Positions 18,034 to 27,190 are shown, counted from the first letter of the stretch. The stretch is DNA of 51,555 nt from Nitrospirales bacterium (GCA_012270585.1 JAAXIB010000013.1:1-51555), one strand, 5' to 3'. The notes: a model not told the origin generated them from the sequence alone. A program made the numbers and translations.

Positions 18034-18954
18034 ATGAACAGCAAAATAATCCTATCCCTCTCGCTAGCCGCCATGCTCACGGCCGGGTGCTTCGGCAATG
18101 GAGCAATGATACCACAGCCCGAATGGCTGGTAGACGCTGAGCAAGCACGTGCCCTGACCGGCGGCGTACCTCTCAACATGACCTCTGAGGAACTGTCCAC
18201 TCTCGACGAGAATTTGGTCAAAACCAGCGACTCTCTTATATACAGCGGTCTATTCCGGATGGGCCCCGATTCGCCCGGTTACGTGTTAGGATCTGATTGT
18301 TCCGGGTCCACGTGCAAGGTGGGCCTACCAGCAAGAACGATCGATCTGGAGGATTTCATTTTCGACCTTGATTATCAGGCTATCGCGGATTATGAAGGCA
18401 TCGCTCTTGGCCAGGTGCGTGAGCGGTTGTGGACCAGTAGTGGAGACTTGGTCGAGATATATGGTTATGCCGGCTGGCTTGATTACACCGGCTTTGCTCT
18501 TCAGGTTGACTTTTTACCAAGTCGTGTCACACCCGAACAGATAAGACTCTCCAGTTATACCTATGGCACGGCGACGGGGACAAATCCCGCCTCTGGAGGG
18601 GGCACGTGGAACGGCGTCGCAATCGGCATTGATTTGAACGCACTATTCAATGACCCCGCCATACTCCAAGGCAAGGCCACGATCAGCATCGATGACTTCA
18701 ACGATCCAACGGTGGACGTGAATCTCGCCGACTTTATAAATCTGAACACAGGCGAGCTCTCTGACTTCAGCGCAGCGTGGTCGGATCTCCCGCTTGTTGA
18801 CGGGGCGTTTTTCGAGGGCAGCTTTATCTCCGGGGAGCAGATCGAAGGCCGCTTTCATGGACCGAATCACGAAGAGGTCGGTGGGGTTTTCAAATCCGAC
18901 TTCAAAGCCGACTCAGTGGTGGTGGGCTCGTTCGGCGCCAAGCAAAGCATGTAG
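18034..18954 (+). CDS. Lipoprotein with TbpB-like beta-barrel domain
   Basis: The 306-residue product starts at the ATG at 18034, preceded by GGAGAGGAGG. It has a lipoprotein signal peptide ending in LTAGC. The C-terminal region (GRFHGPNHEEVGGVFKSD) has the pattern of the small beta-barrels of transferrin-binding-protein-B-like surface lipoproteins, in which a G-x-F-x-GP-x-x-E-x-GG-x-F motif closes the barrel. No ligand can be inferred. The gene sits alone between IS110 debris and the cytochrome gene, pointing to acquisition by transfer. Family membership is by motif only. Confidence 0.65.
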   Translation: MNSKIILSLSLAAMLTAGCFGNGAMIPQPEWLVDAEQARALTGGVPLNMTSEELSTLDENLVKTSDSLIYSGLFRMGPDSPGYVLGSDCSGSTCKVGLPARTIDLEDFIFDLDYQAIADYEGIALGQVRERLWTSSGDLVEIYGYAGWLDYTGFALQVDFLPSRVTPEQIRLSSYTYGTATGTNPASGGGTWNGVAIGIDLNALFNDPAILQGKATISIDDFNDPTVDVNLADFINLNTGELSDFSAAWSDLPLVDGAFFEGSFISGEQIEGRFHGPNHEEVGGVFKSDFKADSVVVGSFGAKQSM

Positions 18955-19021
18955 GAGGTGACTGGGGTAGCCCGTAAGCTGACAGAAGGCGTGACCCCCT
19001 ACACCAATGACGGGCGCCGGG

Positions 19022-19543
19022 TTACGGCACTTCTTCGATCTTCAGGAGATAGGTGATGATCTTGTCCAGGGCGCCGGCAGTGAGTTTTTGGCCGTACCAC
19101 CGCGGCATGACGTGGTCGGGATACCCCTGGACGATATAGACACCCGGATTCAAAATGGATTCCTGCACGTATTCCCAATCGGTTTTGGCCTTCCCGCGAT
19201 AGTTCGGATCGGCCAGGCGCCGGCGGGCGGTGGTGCCCAATTCCAGCTTCGGGCCTTCCCGTCCCTTGGCGACGCGAATGCCCGGAATCATGTGACAGGC
19301 GGCACACCCGGACTGGACAAAAATTTTGTCGATGGGCTCTTTCCCCGTGGCCAGGGGCACCATGGCCTTTTCCACCACCTGCGTTGCCTCGTTCTCGGGT
19401 GTGTCAATCTTCTCTAATTTATCCTCCTGGGGCTTATTCTCCAACTCGACGCGGTTGAGCGTCCAAAGAAACACTACGCACATGAGCCCGACGATGATGA
19501 TCGTCTCTTTATTCCACTGACCCGGTTTCTTGTTCGCAGTCAC
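19022..19543 (-). CDS. Membrane-anchored mono-haem cytochrome c
   Basis: The product has an N-terminal membrane anchor (about residues 14-30), a charged linker and a c-type cytochrome domain with one haem-binding CAACH at residues 80-84. A likely methionine axial ligand lies in GYPDHVMPRWYGQ, and the C-terminal helix is ALDKIITYLLKIEE. I use the GTG at 19543 because AGGGGA lies seven bases upstream; a GTG at 19558 is possible. The role is periplasmic electron transfer, partner unknown. A broken copy lies 1.5 kb away at 17313. Confidence 0.88.
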   Translation of the reverse strand: MTANKKPGQWNKETIIIVGLMCVVFLWTLNRVELENKPQEDKLEKIDTPENEATQVVEKAMVPLATGKEPIDKIFVQSGCAACHMIPGIRVAKGREGPKLELGTTARRRLADPNYRGKAKTDWEYVQESILNPGVYIVQGYPDHVMPRWYGQKLTAGALDKIITYLLKIEEVP

Positions 19544-19550
19544 GTACTTT

Positions 19551-19588
19551 CCCCTCACCCCAGCCCTCTCCCGCCAGGAAGAGGGGGC
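19551..19588. repeat. CCCTCACCCCAGCCCTCTCCC-type hairpin repeat
   Basis: CCCCTCACCCCAGCCCTCTC followed by CCGCCAGGAAGAGGG is one copy of the dispersed family, between cytochrome c and purC. Confidence 0.7.
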
Positions 19589-19602
19589 CGACAGAACGAC
19601 CC

Positions 19603-20514
19603 TCAGGGGCCTAGGAACCGTTCCAGGGCTTCACGATACTTCGCACTCGTCTGCGTGACGACCTCATCGGGCAAATGGGGAGGAGGCGGATTGCGATCCC
19701 AGCCTACGGAATCCAGATAATCCCGGACGAATTGCTTGTCGAAACTGGGTTGCGACTTGCCGGGCTCATACTGCTGTTTGGGCCAAAACCGTGACGAGTC
19801 CGGCGTGAGTAGTTCGTCGATGACCAGAAGCTGCTTGGTTTCAGGGTGCAATCCGAATTCAAACTTCGTATCTGCAATGAGAATGTCCCGCTCCTCGGCC
19901 AAGGCTGCAGCGCGCTGATACAGCGTGATGCTGACCATCCTGACCTGTTCCGCCAACTCCTCACCGATGAGGTCTTTCATGGCGTCATAGGAAATATTTT
20001 CGTCGTGCCCTTCGGTGGCCTTGGTCGACGGGGTGAATAACGGCTCCGGGAATTTCTCGGATTCCTGCAACCCCGCGGGCAGCGGCTGTTCGCAAACGGT
20101 CCCCTGCGTCCTGTATTCTTTCCACGCCGACCCGGACAGGTAGCCGCGCACGATACATTCCACGGGCAACGGGTCGGCTTTCTCCACGATCATGCTGCGG
20201 CCCGCCAGGAGATCCAAGTAGGCCCGGCACGACTCGGGGAATTCCCCCGGGTTCATGGTTCGCAGGTGATGCGGGACCAGGCCGCCCTGCTGCCACAGCC
20301 GATGGAACCAGAATTTCGATAATTGCGTGAGTACGTAGCCTTTGCCGGGGATCCCTTCCGGCAAGACCACGTCAAAGGCTGAAATGCGGTCGCTTGCGAT
20401 CAACAGCAAGCTGTCACCCAAGTCATACATGTCCCGTACCTTGCCTTGGCGTTTCCGGCCAAGATCCGCAAAGTTGGTTTCAAACACCGCTGGAGATGTC
20501 CACACGTCACTCAT
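19603..20514 (-). CDS. purC: SAICAR synthetase
   Basis: PurC ligates aspartate to the carboxyaminoimidazole ribotide (ATP-dependent) in purine synthesis. The 303-residue protein starts with a GKVRDMYDLGDSLLLIASDR segment, followed by SAFDVVLPEGIPGKG; later come ECIVRGYLSGSAWKEY and the C-terminal IADTKFEFG and DELLTPDSSRFWP motifs. The ATG at 20514 has an A/G-rich ribosome site and gives the normal length for the long (yeast-like) form. It stands alone, divergent from the DUF3422 gene. Confidence 0.96.
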   Translation of the reverse strand: MSDVWTSPAVFETNFADLGRKRQGKVRDMYDLGDSLLLIASDRISAFDVVLPEGIPGKGYVLTQLSKFWFHRLWQQGGLVPHHLRTMNPGEFPESCRAYLDLLAGRSMIVEKADPLPVECIVRGYLSGSAWKEYRTQGTVCEQPLPAGLQESEKFPEPLFTPSTKATEGHDENISYDAMKDLIGEELAEQVRMVSITLYQRAAALAEERDILIADTKFEFGLHPETKQLLVIDELLTPDSSRFWPKQQYEPGKSQPSFDKQFVRDYLDSVGWDRNPPPPHLPDEVVTQTSAKYREALERFLGP

Positions 20515-20862
20515 GATAGGCGTTCTTTCTTTAAGGACCGTAAAAGTGGAGAAAAACTGCACTCTAATCAGACCAATTCCATGCGTCAACGTTCTTCACT
20601 CATCCAATTCGGTCATTTTCTTCCCTTCCTCTCCCTCCCCTCCGCCCCTCCTTGTATCTAAGGAAGGGAAAGGAAAGCGCCTGCGACTGGATCCCCACTA
20701 ACAACCGGGGAGAGCAAGGAACTCCCTCTTCCCAGTGCGGGAGAGGGTTGGGGTGAGAGGGTCATGCAGGGCTGACGCGTGTTCCCCCTTGATCTTCTTT
20801 CAAAGGATTAGATAGAACAGGGCGGGAGGCACGATCGGCGACAGTCACCACGGGCAAACACC
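20515..20862. other. Divergent purC/DUF3422 intergenic region
   Basis: 348 bases without a gene. It holds a degenerate relative of the ilvH-ilvC inverted repeat (about 20625-20672) and one CCCTCTCCC-family hairpin (20723-20760). No purine operator was recognised. Confidence 0.5.
20723..20760. repeat. CCCTCTTCCC...GGGAGAGGG hairpin repeat
   Basis: CCCTCTTCCC pairs with GGGAGAGGG and is followed by TTGGGGTGAGAGG, the inverted orientation of the family. Confidence 0.65.
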
Positions 20863-22257
20863 ATGAGTCAAAACCTTCCGGCTACCAACCAGGCATTTCT
20901 CCGGAACCTCCATGACCCTTCCAAAAAATACCTGGAAGAATGGTTTGACGTGCCGGCGCACATTCATCACGTCGCCCATCACATGGCGAACCCGCCGTTG
21001 GACCGTCCCCAAAGCCGGCAAGAGTTTCAACAGCTCCTCCAGTGCCTGGACGTGCCCGAAGAACATACCGTCATTCATGAAAAGTTCGGCCATGGCGCCA
21101 AAGTCGCACCCAACGGAGACCGCTTGCTCGTCACGTGGGAAGCGCACACCGAATACTACAGTTACCAGGTCTGGCACATACCCGACGACAAATGGAAACC
21201 GCTCGAATTCGGGCCGCTCACGTTTCCCGACTATATAATGCCGTTGTCACCGTTGGGCATTCAGATCAATGCGTTGGACGTTCTGGTGCTGCCGCACGTG
21301 ACCCTGGGCATCGAAGAGGTCAAAAACATGATGCCCGGGCCCCAACTCTACGGAAGCCGGCTCTTCGGGCAGGACGTTTCCGTCATGACCACCTTTACCC
21401 CGGATGACTATAAACGCGAACGCTACCTCATCCTCGCCCCGTCGCTCGACGTGTTGCTTGCGCACGTGGGGCGTACCATCGATGCCCTCGTGGCCATTGA
21501 AAACTATACGCACCTGATCCTGTTTCCGTTTCACGCCTTCGCACAAGCCGTGGACCAGGTCCATCAGTATGAACAACGTCATCTGTATCAACGCAGCGTC
21601 ATTACCAAGGAGATCGAGACCGCCACGCCGCACACGCTCCAGCGCTGGCTTACCGGGATGACGCAGGATTTGATGAACGTCAGTCGCATGGCCGAATCTA
21701 TGCGGTACAAGCTCTCCGCGTCCGTGCCGTACGATCGCATCATCCGGGCCAACCTGGAGTTGCTGCACGAACAAACCCTCGCGGATTGCCGGCGCATCTC
21801 GGAATACGTGGACGGGAAAACCATCGGGGTCGCCGATGGGTACCAGCAATTCATCAGGCGAATCAACGCGCTGGTGAACGATTTTCAAGGTTCCATCGCG
21901 GTGATCCGCACAAAGGTCGAACTCCAACTGCAAGACCAGAACCTGGGGCTGGAGAATCAGATCTTGAGGCTCCTGCGCAGCATGGACAAGACGACCCGCC
22001 GCCAGGCCATTCTGCAGCATACGGTCGAAGGCCTCTCGGTGATCGTCATTTCGTATTATCTGAGCGGTCTCGGCAGTTACGTGTTCAAGGCCATGCAAAC
22101 ACTGGGCTGGATTGACAACCCCGACCTGCTCTCGGGCCTGTTCGTTCCCATTTCCCTGGGGATCGCATTCGGGCTCATCCTGATCGGCCGTAAGTTCATC
22201 TACCAACGCCGCTTCGAGGATTCCGGGTCCGACCCGAAACCACCATCGCAAAACTGA
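20863..22257 (+). CDS. DUF3422 membrane protein
   Basis: The 464-residue protein matches the DUF3422 pattern: an N-terminal domain with paired histidines (HIHHVAHHMANPPLDRP), a long helical middle (about residues 235-400) and two C-terminal membrane segments (about 393-412 and 429-449) with a short positive tail. The family's function is unknown; a membrane-tethered regulatory role is only a guess. The downstream DUF1499 gene begins 23 bases later, suggesting co-transcription. Confidence 0.8.
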   Translation: MSQNLPATNQAFLRNLHDPSKKYLEEWFDVPAHIHHVAHHMANPPLDRPQSRQEFQQLLQCLDVPEEHTVIHEKFGHGAKVAPNGDRLLVTWEAHTEYYSYQVWHIPDDKWKPLEFGPLTFPDYIMPLSPLGIQINALDVLVLPHVTLGIEEVKNMMPGPQLYGSRLFGQDVSVMTTFTPDDYKRERYLILAPSLDVLLAHVGRTIDALVAIENYTHLILFPFHAFAQAVDQVHQYEQRHLYQRSVITKEIETATPHTLQRWLTGMTQDLMNVSRMAESMRYKLSASVPYDRIIRANLELLHEQTLADCRRISEYVDGKTIGVADGYQQFIRRINALVNDFQGSIAVIRTKVELQLQDQNLGLENQILRLLRSMDKTTRRQAILQHTVEGLSVIVISYYLSGLGSYVFKAMQTLGWIDNPDLLSGLFVPISLGIAFGLILIGRKFIYQRRFEDSGSDPKPPSQN

Positions 22258-22280
22258 CAAATCACCGGAACGACGCGACC

Positions 22281-22652
22281 ATGCGCCCACCCCTACCATG
22301 CTCCTCGTCGCCCAATTGTGTCAGTTCGGTCGAGGGAACTGCTCAAGAGCATTTCGTCTCCCCGCTGCGCTATCGGGGCACAGCCGAAGAAGCCAAAGCA
22401 CGGCTGCTGACCATCTTGAACGCCATGTCACGGACACGGATTACGACCGACGAGACGCGGTATCTGCACGTGGAATGCACCTCGCTTGTGTTTCGCTTTG
22501 TCGACGACGTGGAATTCTGGTTTCATGAGCGCGAACCTCTCATTCACGTCCGATCCGCCTCTCGCATGGGGTATTCAGACTTCGGGGGCAATCGGCGACG
22601 AATCGAACACATTCGAACACGGTTTTACTCCGCGTCCATTTCAAACATGTAG
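22281..22652 (+). CDS. DUF1499 family protein
   Basis: The 123-residue protein carries the DUF1499 hallmarks: the CSSSPNCVSS cysteine motif near the N-terminus, an RTRITTDETRYLHVE core strand pair, and FRFVDDVEFWFHE followed by VRSASRMGYSDFGGNRRRIE. In other bacteria this domain often follows a lipoprotein signal; here there is none, so it may be cytoplasmic or start elsewhere. Biochemical function is unknown. It is 23 bases after the DUF3422 gene and probably in the same transcript. Confidence 0.85.
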   Translation: MRPPLPCSSSPNCVSSVEGTAQEHFVSPLRYRGTAEEAKARLLTILNAMSRTRITTDETRYLHVECTSLVFRFVDDVEFWFHEREPLIHVRSASRMGYSDFGGNRRRIEHIRTRFYSASISNM

Positions 22653-22835
22653 CGGGGCATGCCTCACACGCCCTTACCCCTCCTGGAATTATCAAGAATT
22701 GTTGACCACGACTGTTCTTCTTGGAGAAATGCCATGATTTGTAGGGCCGCATCACGAGACAAGGCCCGGGCCATGCCTCATGCGGCCAAGAGCGGCCGTC
22801 AGGAACAGCAAGTGCCATAAGCCTGCCCTCGACTT

Positions 22836-22883
22836 TGATCCCCAATTTCCTTTTCTGTCATTCCTGCGAAAGCAGGCCCTCTC
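22836..22883. repeat. CCTGCGAAAGCAGG dispersed repeat
   Basis: ATTTCCTTTTCTGTCATTCC followed by TGCGAAAGCAGG matches the copy at 51034-51066 base for base in its core. CCTGC and GCAGG are the palindromic arms. Confidence 0.75.
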
Positions 22884-22987
22884 CTTCTATCATCCTGTTC
22901 CCCTCCTTTACCTGCCTCCCCCCATTCTCTTTTGCATTCTCTGATAATTAACTGCTCGTTCCGATAATTTACGACTCCTTGATTTCT

Positions 22988-23005
22988 CTGTAACGCCACC
23001 GTAAC
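22988..23005 (+). promoter_or_regulatory. Pho-box-like direct repeat before the porin gene
   Basis: CTGTAAC-GCCA-CCGTAAC has two 7-base repeats spaced by four, the geometry of a PhoB site. It lies 94 bases before the porin ATG, with a TCTAAA about eight bases further on as a possible -10. The same TAAC-N7-TAAC pattern precedes ppx, the operon at 30101 and pstS. Confidence 0.6.
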
Positions 23006-23099
23006 GAAAATTTTCTAAACCTTTTCCTGCATGAATTTGCGTCGAACGTAAGTCGATATTTCCATACCATTGACCATTCATTCGAGGGGAGATTGCCTT

Positions 23100-24563
23100 A
23101 TGAGCATGCAGCGATGGATCTTTGGCATTGTGGCACTTTTTGTCATGATGATCCCTATGACGTTCACACCGGCGGCAACGGCCGGGGATTTACTCCTGGA
23201 AATATTGCTGGAAAAAGGCATCATCACAAAGGACGAGTTGATTCGGCTCAAAGCCGAGGAGGAGAAGCGGGAAGCCGCAAAAGCCGCTGAGCAAACCAAG
23301 AAGAAACCCGAGGTCGAAGTCGACTTCGGAAAAGAGAAGCAGGCAGTTGCAAAAGCATCGGAGCCATCCAAGAAGAAATCCGGGGTCGAAGTCGGCTTCG
23401 GGAAAAAGGGGTTTACCCTGGCCACCAGGGACGGATTATTTAAAACCAAGATCCAATGGCGGTTTCAAGGCCGGTATACCTTCCCCGAAAGGGGAGATCC
23501 ACGTAACGCAGGCGCGTTCGAGGATAACGAAGAAAGTACGTTCGAGCTTCGGCGGGTCCGGATGAAAGTCGGGGGACACGGGTACAAACCTTGGATCAAA
23601 TATTACTTCGAAGTGGATTGGCAGCCCATGCGTAGTGATAGTAATGACCAAGCACGTGCTTCCACCCGCCTGATCGATTGGCGCATCATGCTGGAAAAAT
23701 TCAAGTGGGCCAAGTTGCGGATCGGGCAATGGAAAATCAACTACAGCAGAGAGCGGGTCGACTCCTCAGGGAAGCAGACCATGGTGGAACGGTCCATCAT
23801 GAACCGGGTGTTTACCATCGACCGGCAAATGGGGATGATGTTGTACGGCCGCGTGAATCCCGGGACGATCCTTGATGCGAATTATTACCTCGGGATCTTT
23901 TCCGGCGCCGGTCGCGGTGTGAACAACGATGACGATAACATGATGTACATGGGGCGTATCCAGTGGAACGTGTTCGGTCGTGAACTCAAATGGCGACAAA
24001 GCGACGTCAAATTCCACAAGAAACCCACGGGTAGTGTCTCGTTCGGCGCCTATACAAACAAGGGTAAATGTACGCGATGGTCGTCAGGCGGGTGCGGAAG
24101 CCTCGGTAGTCTCAGTAGGGCTGGTGACAAGTTTTCGACTTCTGTGGCCGATGGCCGATACCAAACCAGCGGGATGCAGTTCGGGTCGGCCTTCAAGTAT
24201 CGCGGGTTTGCCTGGCAACATGAAACGCATTGGAAAAAAGTTAAGGATACTGAAGCAGCGGCTGGGTTGGAAAGAACGAATATGTTCGGGGGCTATTTGA
24301 TGGCCGGGTATTTTCCGCACTATCTCATTTCGGCCGTTCCCAAACCATTGGAGATAGCCTTCCGGTATTCACACGTCGATCCGGACACCGACGCCTCGGG
24401 AGACTTTCGCCAGGAATTTACCACGGGCTTCAACTGGTTCTTTGCCGGCCATCGCAACAAGCTGACGCTCGACCTCTCGCACCTGACGCTTGAGAACGAA
24501 ACTCCAGACTTGGAAGCCTACGCTGAACAGCGCGTCCGTCTTCAGTGGGACGTATCCTTCTGA
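23100..24563 (+). CDS. Phosphate-selective-type (OprO/OprP-like) outer-membrane porin
   Basis: The 487-residue protein has a signal peptide (MSMQRWIFGIVALFVMMIPM, cleaved near AATAG), then the short segment LLEILLEKGIITKDELIRLK common to this porin family, and a lysine/glutamate-rich coiled stretch. The rest is beta-barrel sequence ending in an aromatic residue (RVRLQWDVSF). The coiled stretch contains two near-identical units (KKKPEVEVDFGK and KKKSGVEVGFGK), a small internal duplication. The ATG at 23100 has GAGGGGAG upstream. A Pho-box-like motif in the leader and the nearby pst, ppx and ppk genes support phosphate or polyphosphate uptake, though anion choice cannot be read from sequence. 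Confidence 0.82.
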   Translation: MSMQRWIFGIVALFVMMIPMTFTPAATAGDLLLEILLEKGIITKDELIRLKAEEEKREAAKAAEQTKKKPEVEVDFGKEKQAVAKASEPSKKKSGVEVGFGKKGFTLATRDGLFKTKIQWRFQGRYTFPERGDPRNAGAFEDNEESTFELRRVRMKVGGHGYKPWIKYYFEVDWQPMRSDSNDQARASTRLIDWRIMLEKFKWAKLRIGQWKINYSRERVDSSGKQTMVERSIMNRVFTIDRQMGMMLYGRVNPGTILDANYYLGIFSGAGRGVNNDDDNMMYMGRIQWNVFGRELKWRQSDVKFHKKPTGSVSFGAYTNKGKCTRWSSGGCGSLGSLSRAGDKFSTSVADGRYQTSGMQFGSAFKYRGFAWQHETHWKKVKDTEAAAGLERTNMFGGYLMAGYFPHYLISAVPKPLEIAFRYSHVDPDTDASGDFRQEFTTGFNWFFAGHRNKLTLDLSHLTLENETPDLEAYAEQRVRLQWDVSF

Positions 24564-24573
24564 TCGATCTTTT

Positions 24574-24590
24574 CTCCTGAGAGGAGTTTT
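24574..24590 (+). terminator. Possible weak terminator after the porin
   Basis: CTCCTGAGAGGAGTTTT is a 5-bp stem followed by four T, just after the porin stop. It would be a weak signal. Confidence 0.35.
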
Positions 24591-24675
24591 GCTCCTCCTG
24601 TAGGGAAGCTCTCTGGACCCTCGGTTCCAGGGAGATTCCTCCCCTCTACTTCCTGGATTCCGGCCAGATCGGTGT

Positions 24676-24691
24676 CGAGAGCAAGCTCTCG
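24676..24691. repeat. 16-base palindrome CGAGAGCAAGCTCTCG
   Basis: A near-perfect palindrome (7-base arms, AA centre) in the convergent gap between the porin and the lipoprotein gene. Role unknown. Confidence 0.5.
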
Positions 24692-24774
24692 CGTGAGGAC
24701 AAAATGGGGAAGCCATGGATGATGCCCGCCGATGCCAAGTTGCCGGGCCACCCCGGGTGAGGCGTTCAACGCCT

Positions 24775-25437
24775 TTACCGCAATTCCTTAAAGCGTATCC
24801 CGACTTGCCACGGCTTTCCCGTGGCGATGGCGCCGAAGGTTTCTTTTTGCCGTGGGACCATGAATTGAGGCGGATCAAACACCAGGCGCCCGGGTTGCGG
24901 CTCAAGCTGTTTGAGGGGCTGGAGTCTGACGGGTGAATGGTATTCTTCGACGTCCTGCCAGATTTCGGTCTGGGCCCCATGATTGCTGAGGATCACGTAC
25001 AGCACGTCGCCCTGAATAAACAGCCCTCCGGAAGTCCTCAATTCGTGCAAGTGGGAAATCTCCCCGCGCTCATAAAAGGTGACAACTTCATTCGGCTGCG
25101 CCAGACCAAACCCCCTGGCCAGTAAGGGCGCAAAAAATGCGATTTCGTTTTGATTGAAGACAGGATAACGCTCCGATTCGCCTCCACCCAACAACGGCAG
25201 AGAGATGGCGGAGCTTTGACGCTCCACGTACAGCCCTTTCAGCACGTTGGCTATGTCGGTGTTCTTGAGATACGCCGGATGTGAAAATCCCTGCCCCTGG
25301 CTGCTCTCGGAAACAATTTGAAGCCCGACCTCCCGATTGGGATCTTCATAGACTTTCTGGGTCACGACGTGGGGGGTTCCGCCGCAAGCGACGAGCAGCC
25401 ACACCATACAAAATCCGAGTCCTGCCAAGACGTTCAT
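24775..25437 (-). CDS. Hypothetical lipoprotein
   Basis: The 220-residue protein starts at the ATG at 25437, with AAAGGAG about 11 bases upstream, and has a lipoprotein signal peptide ending in LLVAC followed by GG. The mature part is mixed alpha/beta with VGLQIVSESSQGQGFSHPAY near the N-terminus and no recognised catalytic motif. I do not recognise the family. It is convergent with the porin and divergent from the CBS-domain gene; a longer open frame upstream is not supported because the signal peptide would be internal. Confidence 0.65.
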   Translation of the reverse strand: MNVLAGLGFCMVWLLVACGGTPHVVTQKVYEDPNREVGLQIVSESSQGQGFSHPAYLKNTDIANVLKGLYVERQSSAISLPLLGGGESERYPVFNQNEIAFFAPLLARGFGLAQPNEVVTFYERGEISHLHELRTSGGLFIQGDVLYVILSNHGAQTEIWQDVEEYHSPVRLQPLKQLEPQPGRLVFDPPQFMVPRQKETFGAIATGKPWQVGIRFKELR

Positions 25438-25703
25438 CCTTTGCTCGCTCCTTTTTTCATCAGGCACTTTCTTCCGGGTCGGATGGGGCATGCCCCCGCA
25501 CCCTCCAGGGGCGATGGTTTGATCAGACCCGGATTGCCGCTGCTCCGCTTCAGACGACACACTCTAGCACAACGTCACGGTGAATTCCCCCGATCTATAC
25601 GTGACGTTTGGCGATTCCAATATTTGTTTACTGACTCCTAACGCCGGAGAAATCTTCCGTTTACATTGCGTGAATAGGCTACCAACGTCCGGAAAAAAGA
25701 CTT

Positions 25704-26087
25704 ATGCTGCGTATCGAACAACTGATGAAACGTAATTTGATTTCCGTTCGGAGCGATGAAACCGCTTTCGGGGCTTGCTTGCTCATGCGCGTCCTGAACG
25801 GCGGCAGCGTGTTCGTGAAACAACAGGACACCATCATCGGCATCGTCACCGAGTCCGACATCGTCAAAAAGGTGGTGTCTATGAGCCGGATTCCCGAACA
25901 TACCCCGGTCACACAGATCATGAGCGCTCCGGTCATTGGTATCGGCCAGGACAGGCCGTTATTCGAAGCCGCCGACATGATGCAACAACACGGCACGCGC
26001 CACTTGGCCGTCACACAGGAAAACGAGATCGTCGGGGTCCTGTCCGTTCGAGACATGCTGTATCCGGTAGCCGTCGATGACCTCTAA
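25704..26087 (+). CDS. Two-CBS-domain protein
   Basis: The 127-residue protein consists of a tandem pair of CBS motifs: MKRNLISVRSDET to GIVTESDIVKKV, and MSAPVIGIGQDRP to GVLSVRDML. Such stand-alone pairs bind adenosine nucleotides and act as sensors. The GTRHLAVTQENEIVG strand is typical of the second domain. Its partner is unknown. The arsenate reductase gene begins 33 bases downstream. Confidence 0.88.
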   Translation: MLRIEQLMKRNLISVRSDETAFGACLLMRVLNGGSVFVKQQDTIIGIVTESDIVKKVVSMSRIPEHTPVTQIMSAPVIGIGQDRPLFEAADMMQQHGTRHLAVTQENEIVGVLSVRDMLYPVAVDDL

Positions 26088-26119
26088 CGATCAGACTTTC
26101 GTTCGCAGTCGTTTCAATC

Positions 26120-26557
26120 ATGACGCGAATCCTCTTTCTTTGCACGGAAAATTCATGCCGCAGTCAAATGGCCGAAGGATGGCTTCGGCACTTGAGCAGG
26201 CCACCCATAGAGGCGTTCAGCGCAGGGACCAATCCACAAACGGTGAACCCCCTGGCCGTGGAATCCATGAAGGAATGCGACGTCGATATCTACGGTCATC
26301 GCTCCAAATCCGTCCGGGAATTTCTCAGCCAACGATTCGAATTCGTGATCACCGTATGTGACCAAGCTCAAGAGAGCTGTCCGACCTTTCCGGATTCACC
26401 TCGCCTCCTCCATTGGAGCATTCCGGACCCTGCCACAGCCGGGGGAACGACTGAAGAACGACAGGCCGTTTTTCGCCTTGTCCGTGATCAGATCCGTGGC
26501 CGGGTTGAAGCATTCGTTCGGCAAGAACTGGACCCGTTTATTCGTAACAAGACATAG
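26120..26557 (+). CDS. arsC: Arsenate reductase, low-molecular-weight phosphatase type
   Basis: The 145-residue protein has the phosphatase loop CTENSCRS (Cys8 to Arg14), a redox pair of cysteines in ITVCDQAQESCP, and the catalytic aspartate in SIPDPATAGG. The three cysteines are those used by thioredoxin-coupled ArsC, which reduces arsenate to arsenite; a plain tyrosine phosphatase would lack the C-x6-C pair. Arsenate enters through phosphate transporters, so its place beside the phosphate genes is reasonable. No arsR or arsB is adjacent. Confidence 0.9.
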   Translation: MTRILFLCTENSCRSQMAEGWLRHLSRPPIEAFSAGTNPQTVNPLAVESMKECDVDIYGHRSKSVREFLSQRFEFVITVCDQAQESCPTFPDSPRLLHWSIPDPATAGGTTEERQAVFRLVRDQIRGRVEAFVRQELDPFIRNKT

Positions 26558-26649
26558 CCCTGACGCACACGTCGCTCGCTGCCCGACGTATTCCGCCTTT
26601 TTTCCTTCAACGTCCTCTGTTAAAATTCTTTTTTCCCGAGGCCTCGACC

Positions 26650-27153
26650 ATGGATTGTATTCTGTTCCGACATGGCATTGCTGCTGATTGGCGACACTGG
26701 CAACAGGAAGATCACTCGCGTCCCTTGACCGAGGAGGGCATCGAAAAAACACACAAAGCCGTGAAAGGCCTTGTTCGGCTCGGCGTTGCCCCCACTCACC
26801 TCCTTTGCAGCCCCTACCTCCGGACCCGGCAAACTGCCGATATTGCCAAGGAAACGCTGGGCCTTGCCGGGCAACCCCAACAGTGCGCCGAACTGCGGTC
26901 GGACGCATCACCGGAAGATTTCCTCAACGTGCTGGTCTCGTTTTCCGAGGATGACTGCGTACTCTGCGTCGGCCATGAACCGCATTTGGGGCATACCGCC
27001 GGAACGATGCTGTTGGGCCAGCCCGTTTCAGGATTGTCGTTCAAAAAAGCCGGCGCGTGCTGTATCCGGTTTCACGGAAAACCACGACGTGGGAACGGCG
27101 TGTTACAATGGTGGCTGGAACCGGCTCAACTCAGAAAACTGGCCAAACGTTAA
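26650..27153 (+). CDS. sixA: Phosphohistidine phosphatase SixA
   Basis: The 167-residue protein is a small histidine-phosphatase-superfamily member. It has the catalytic RHG at residues 7-9, SRPLTEEGIEKT, the second arginine region LLCSPYLRTRQTADIA and a later catalytic histidine in VGHEPHLG. This order and size match SixA, which removes phosphate from histidine residues of phosphotransfer proteins. The closest neighbour on the other strand is the Ppx/GppA phosphatase, end to end. Confidence 0.9.
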   Translation: MDCILFRHGIAADWRHWQQEDHSRPLTEEGIEKTHKAVKGLVRLGVAPTHLLCSPYLRTRQTADIAKETLGLAGQPQQCAELRSDASPEDFLNVLVSFSEDDCVLCVGHEPHLGHTAGTMLLGQPVSGLSFKKAGACCIRFHGKPRRGNGVLQWWLEPAQLRKLAKR

Positions 27154-27190
27154 CCCGACAATGTTTTGCAGGGCGGTATCGCGGGTTGCG

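Larger units (their letters stand above)
22653..23099. other. Porin upstream region
   Basis: A region of 447 bases without a gene. It contains a hairpin GGCCGCAT (22745) with ATGCGGCC (22780) around a GGCCCGGGCC palindrome, a CCTGCGAAAGCAGG-family repeat (22836-22883) and a Pho-box-like motif (22988-23005). Confidence 0.6.

Noticed and set aside
21247-22299. 350-codon minus-strand open frame
   Set aside because: It is antisense to the well-supported DUF3422 gene and reflects GC-driven shadow coding.
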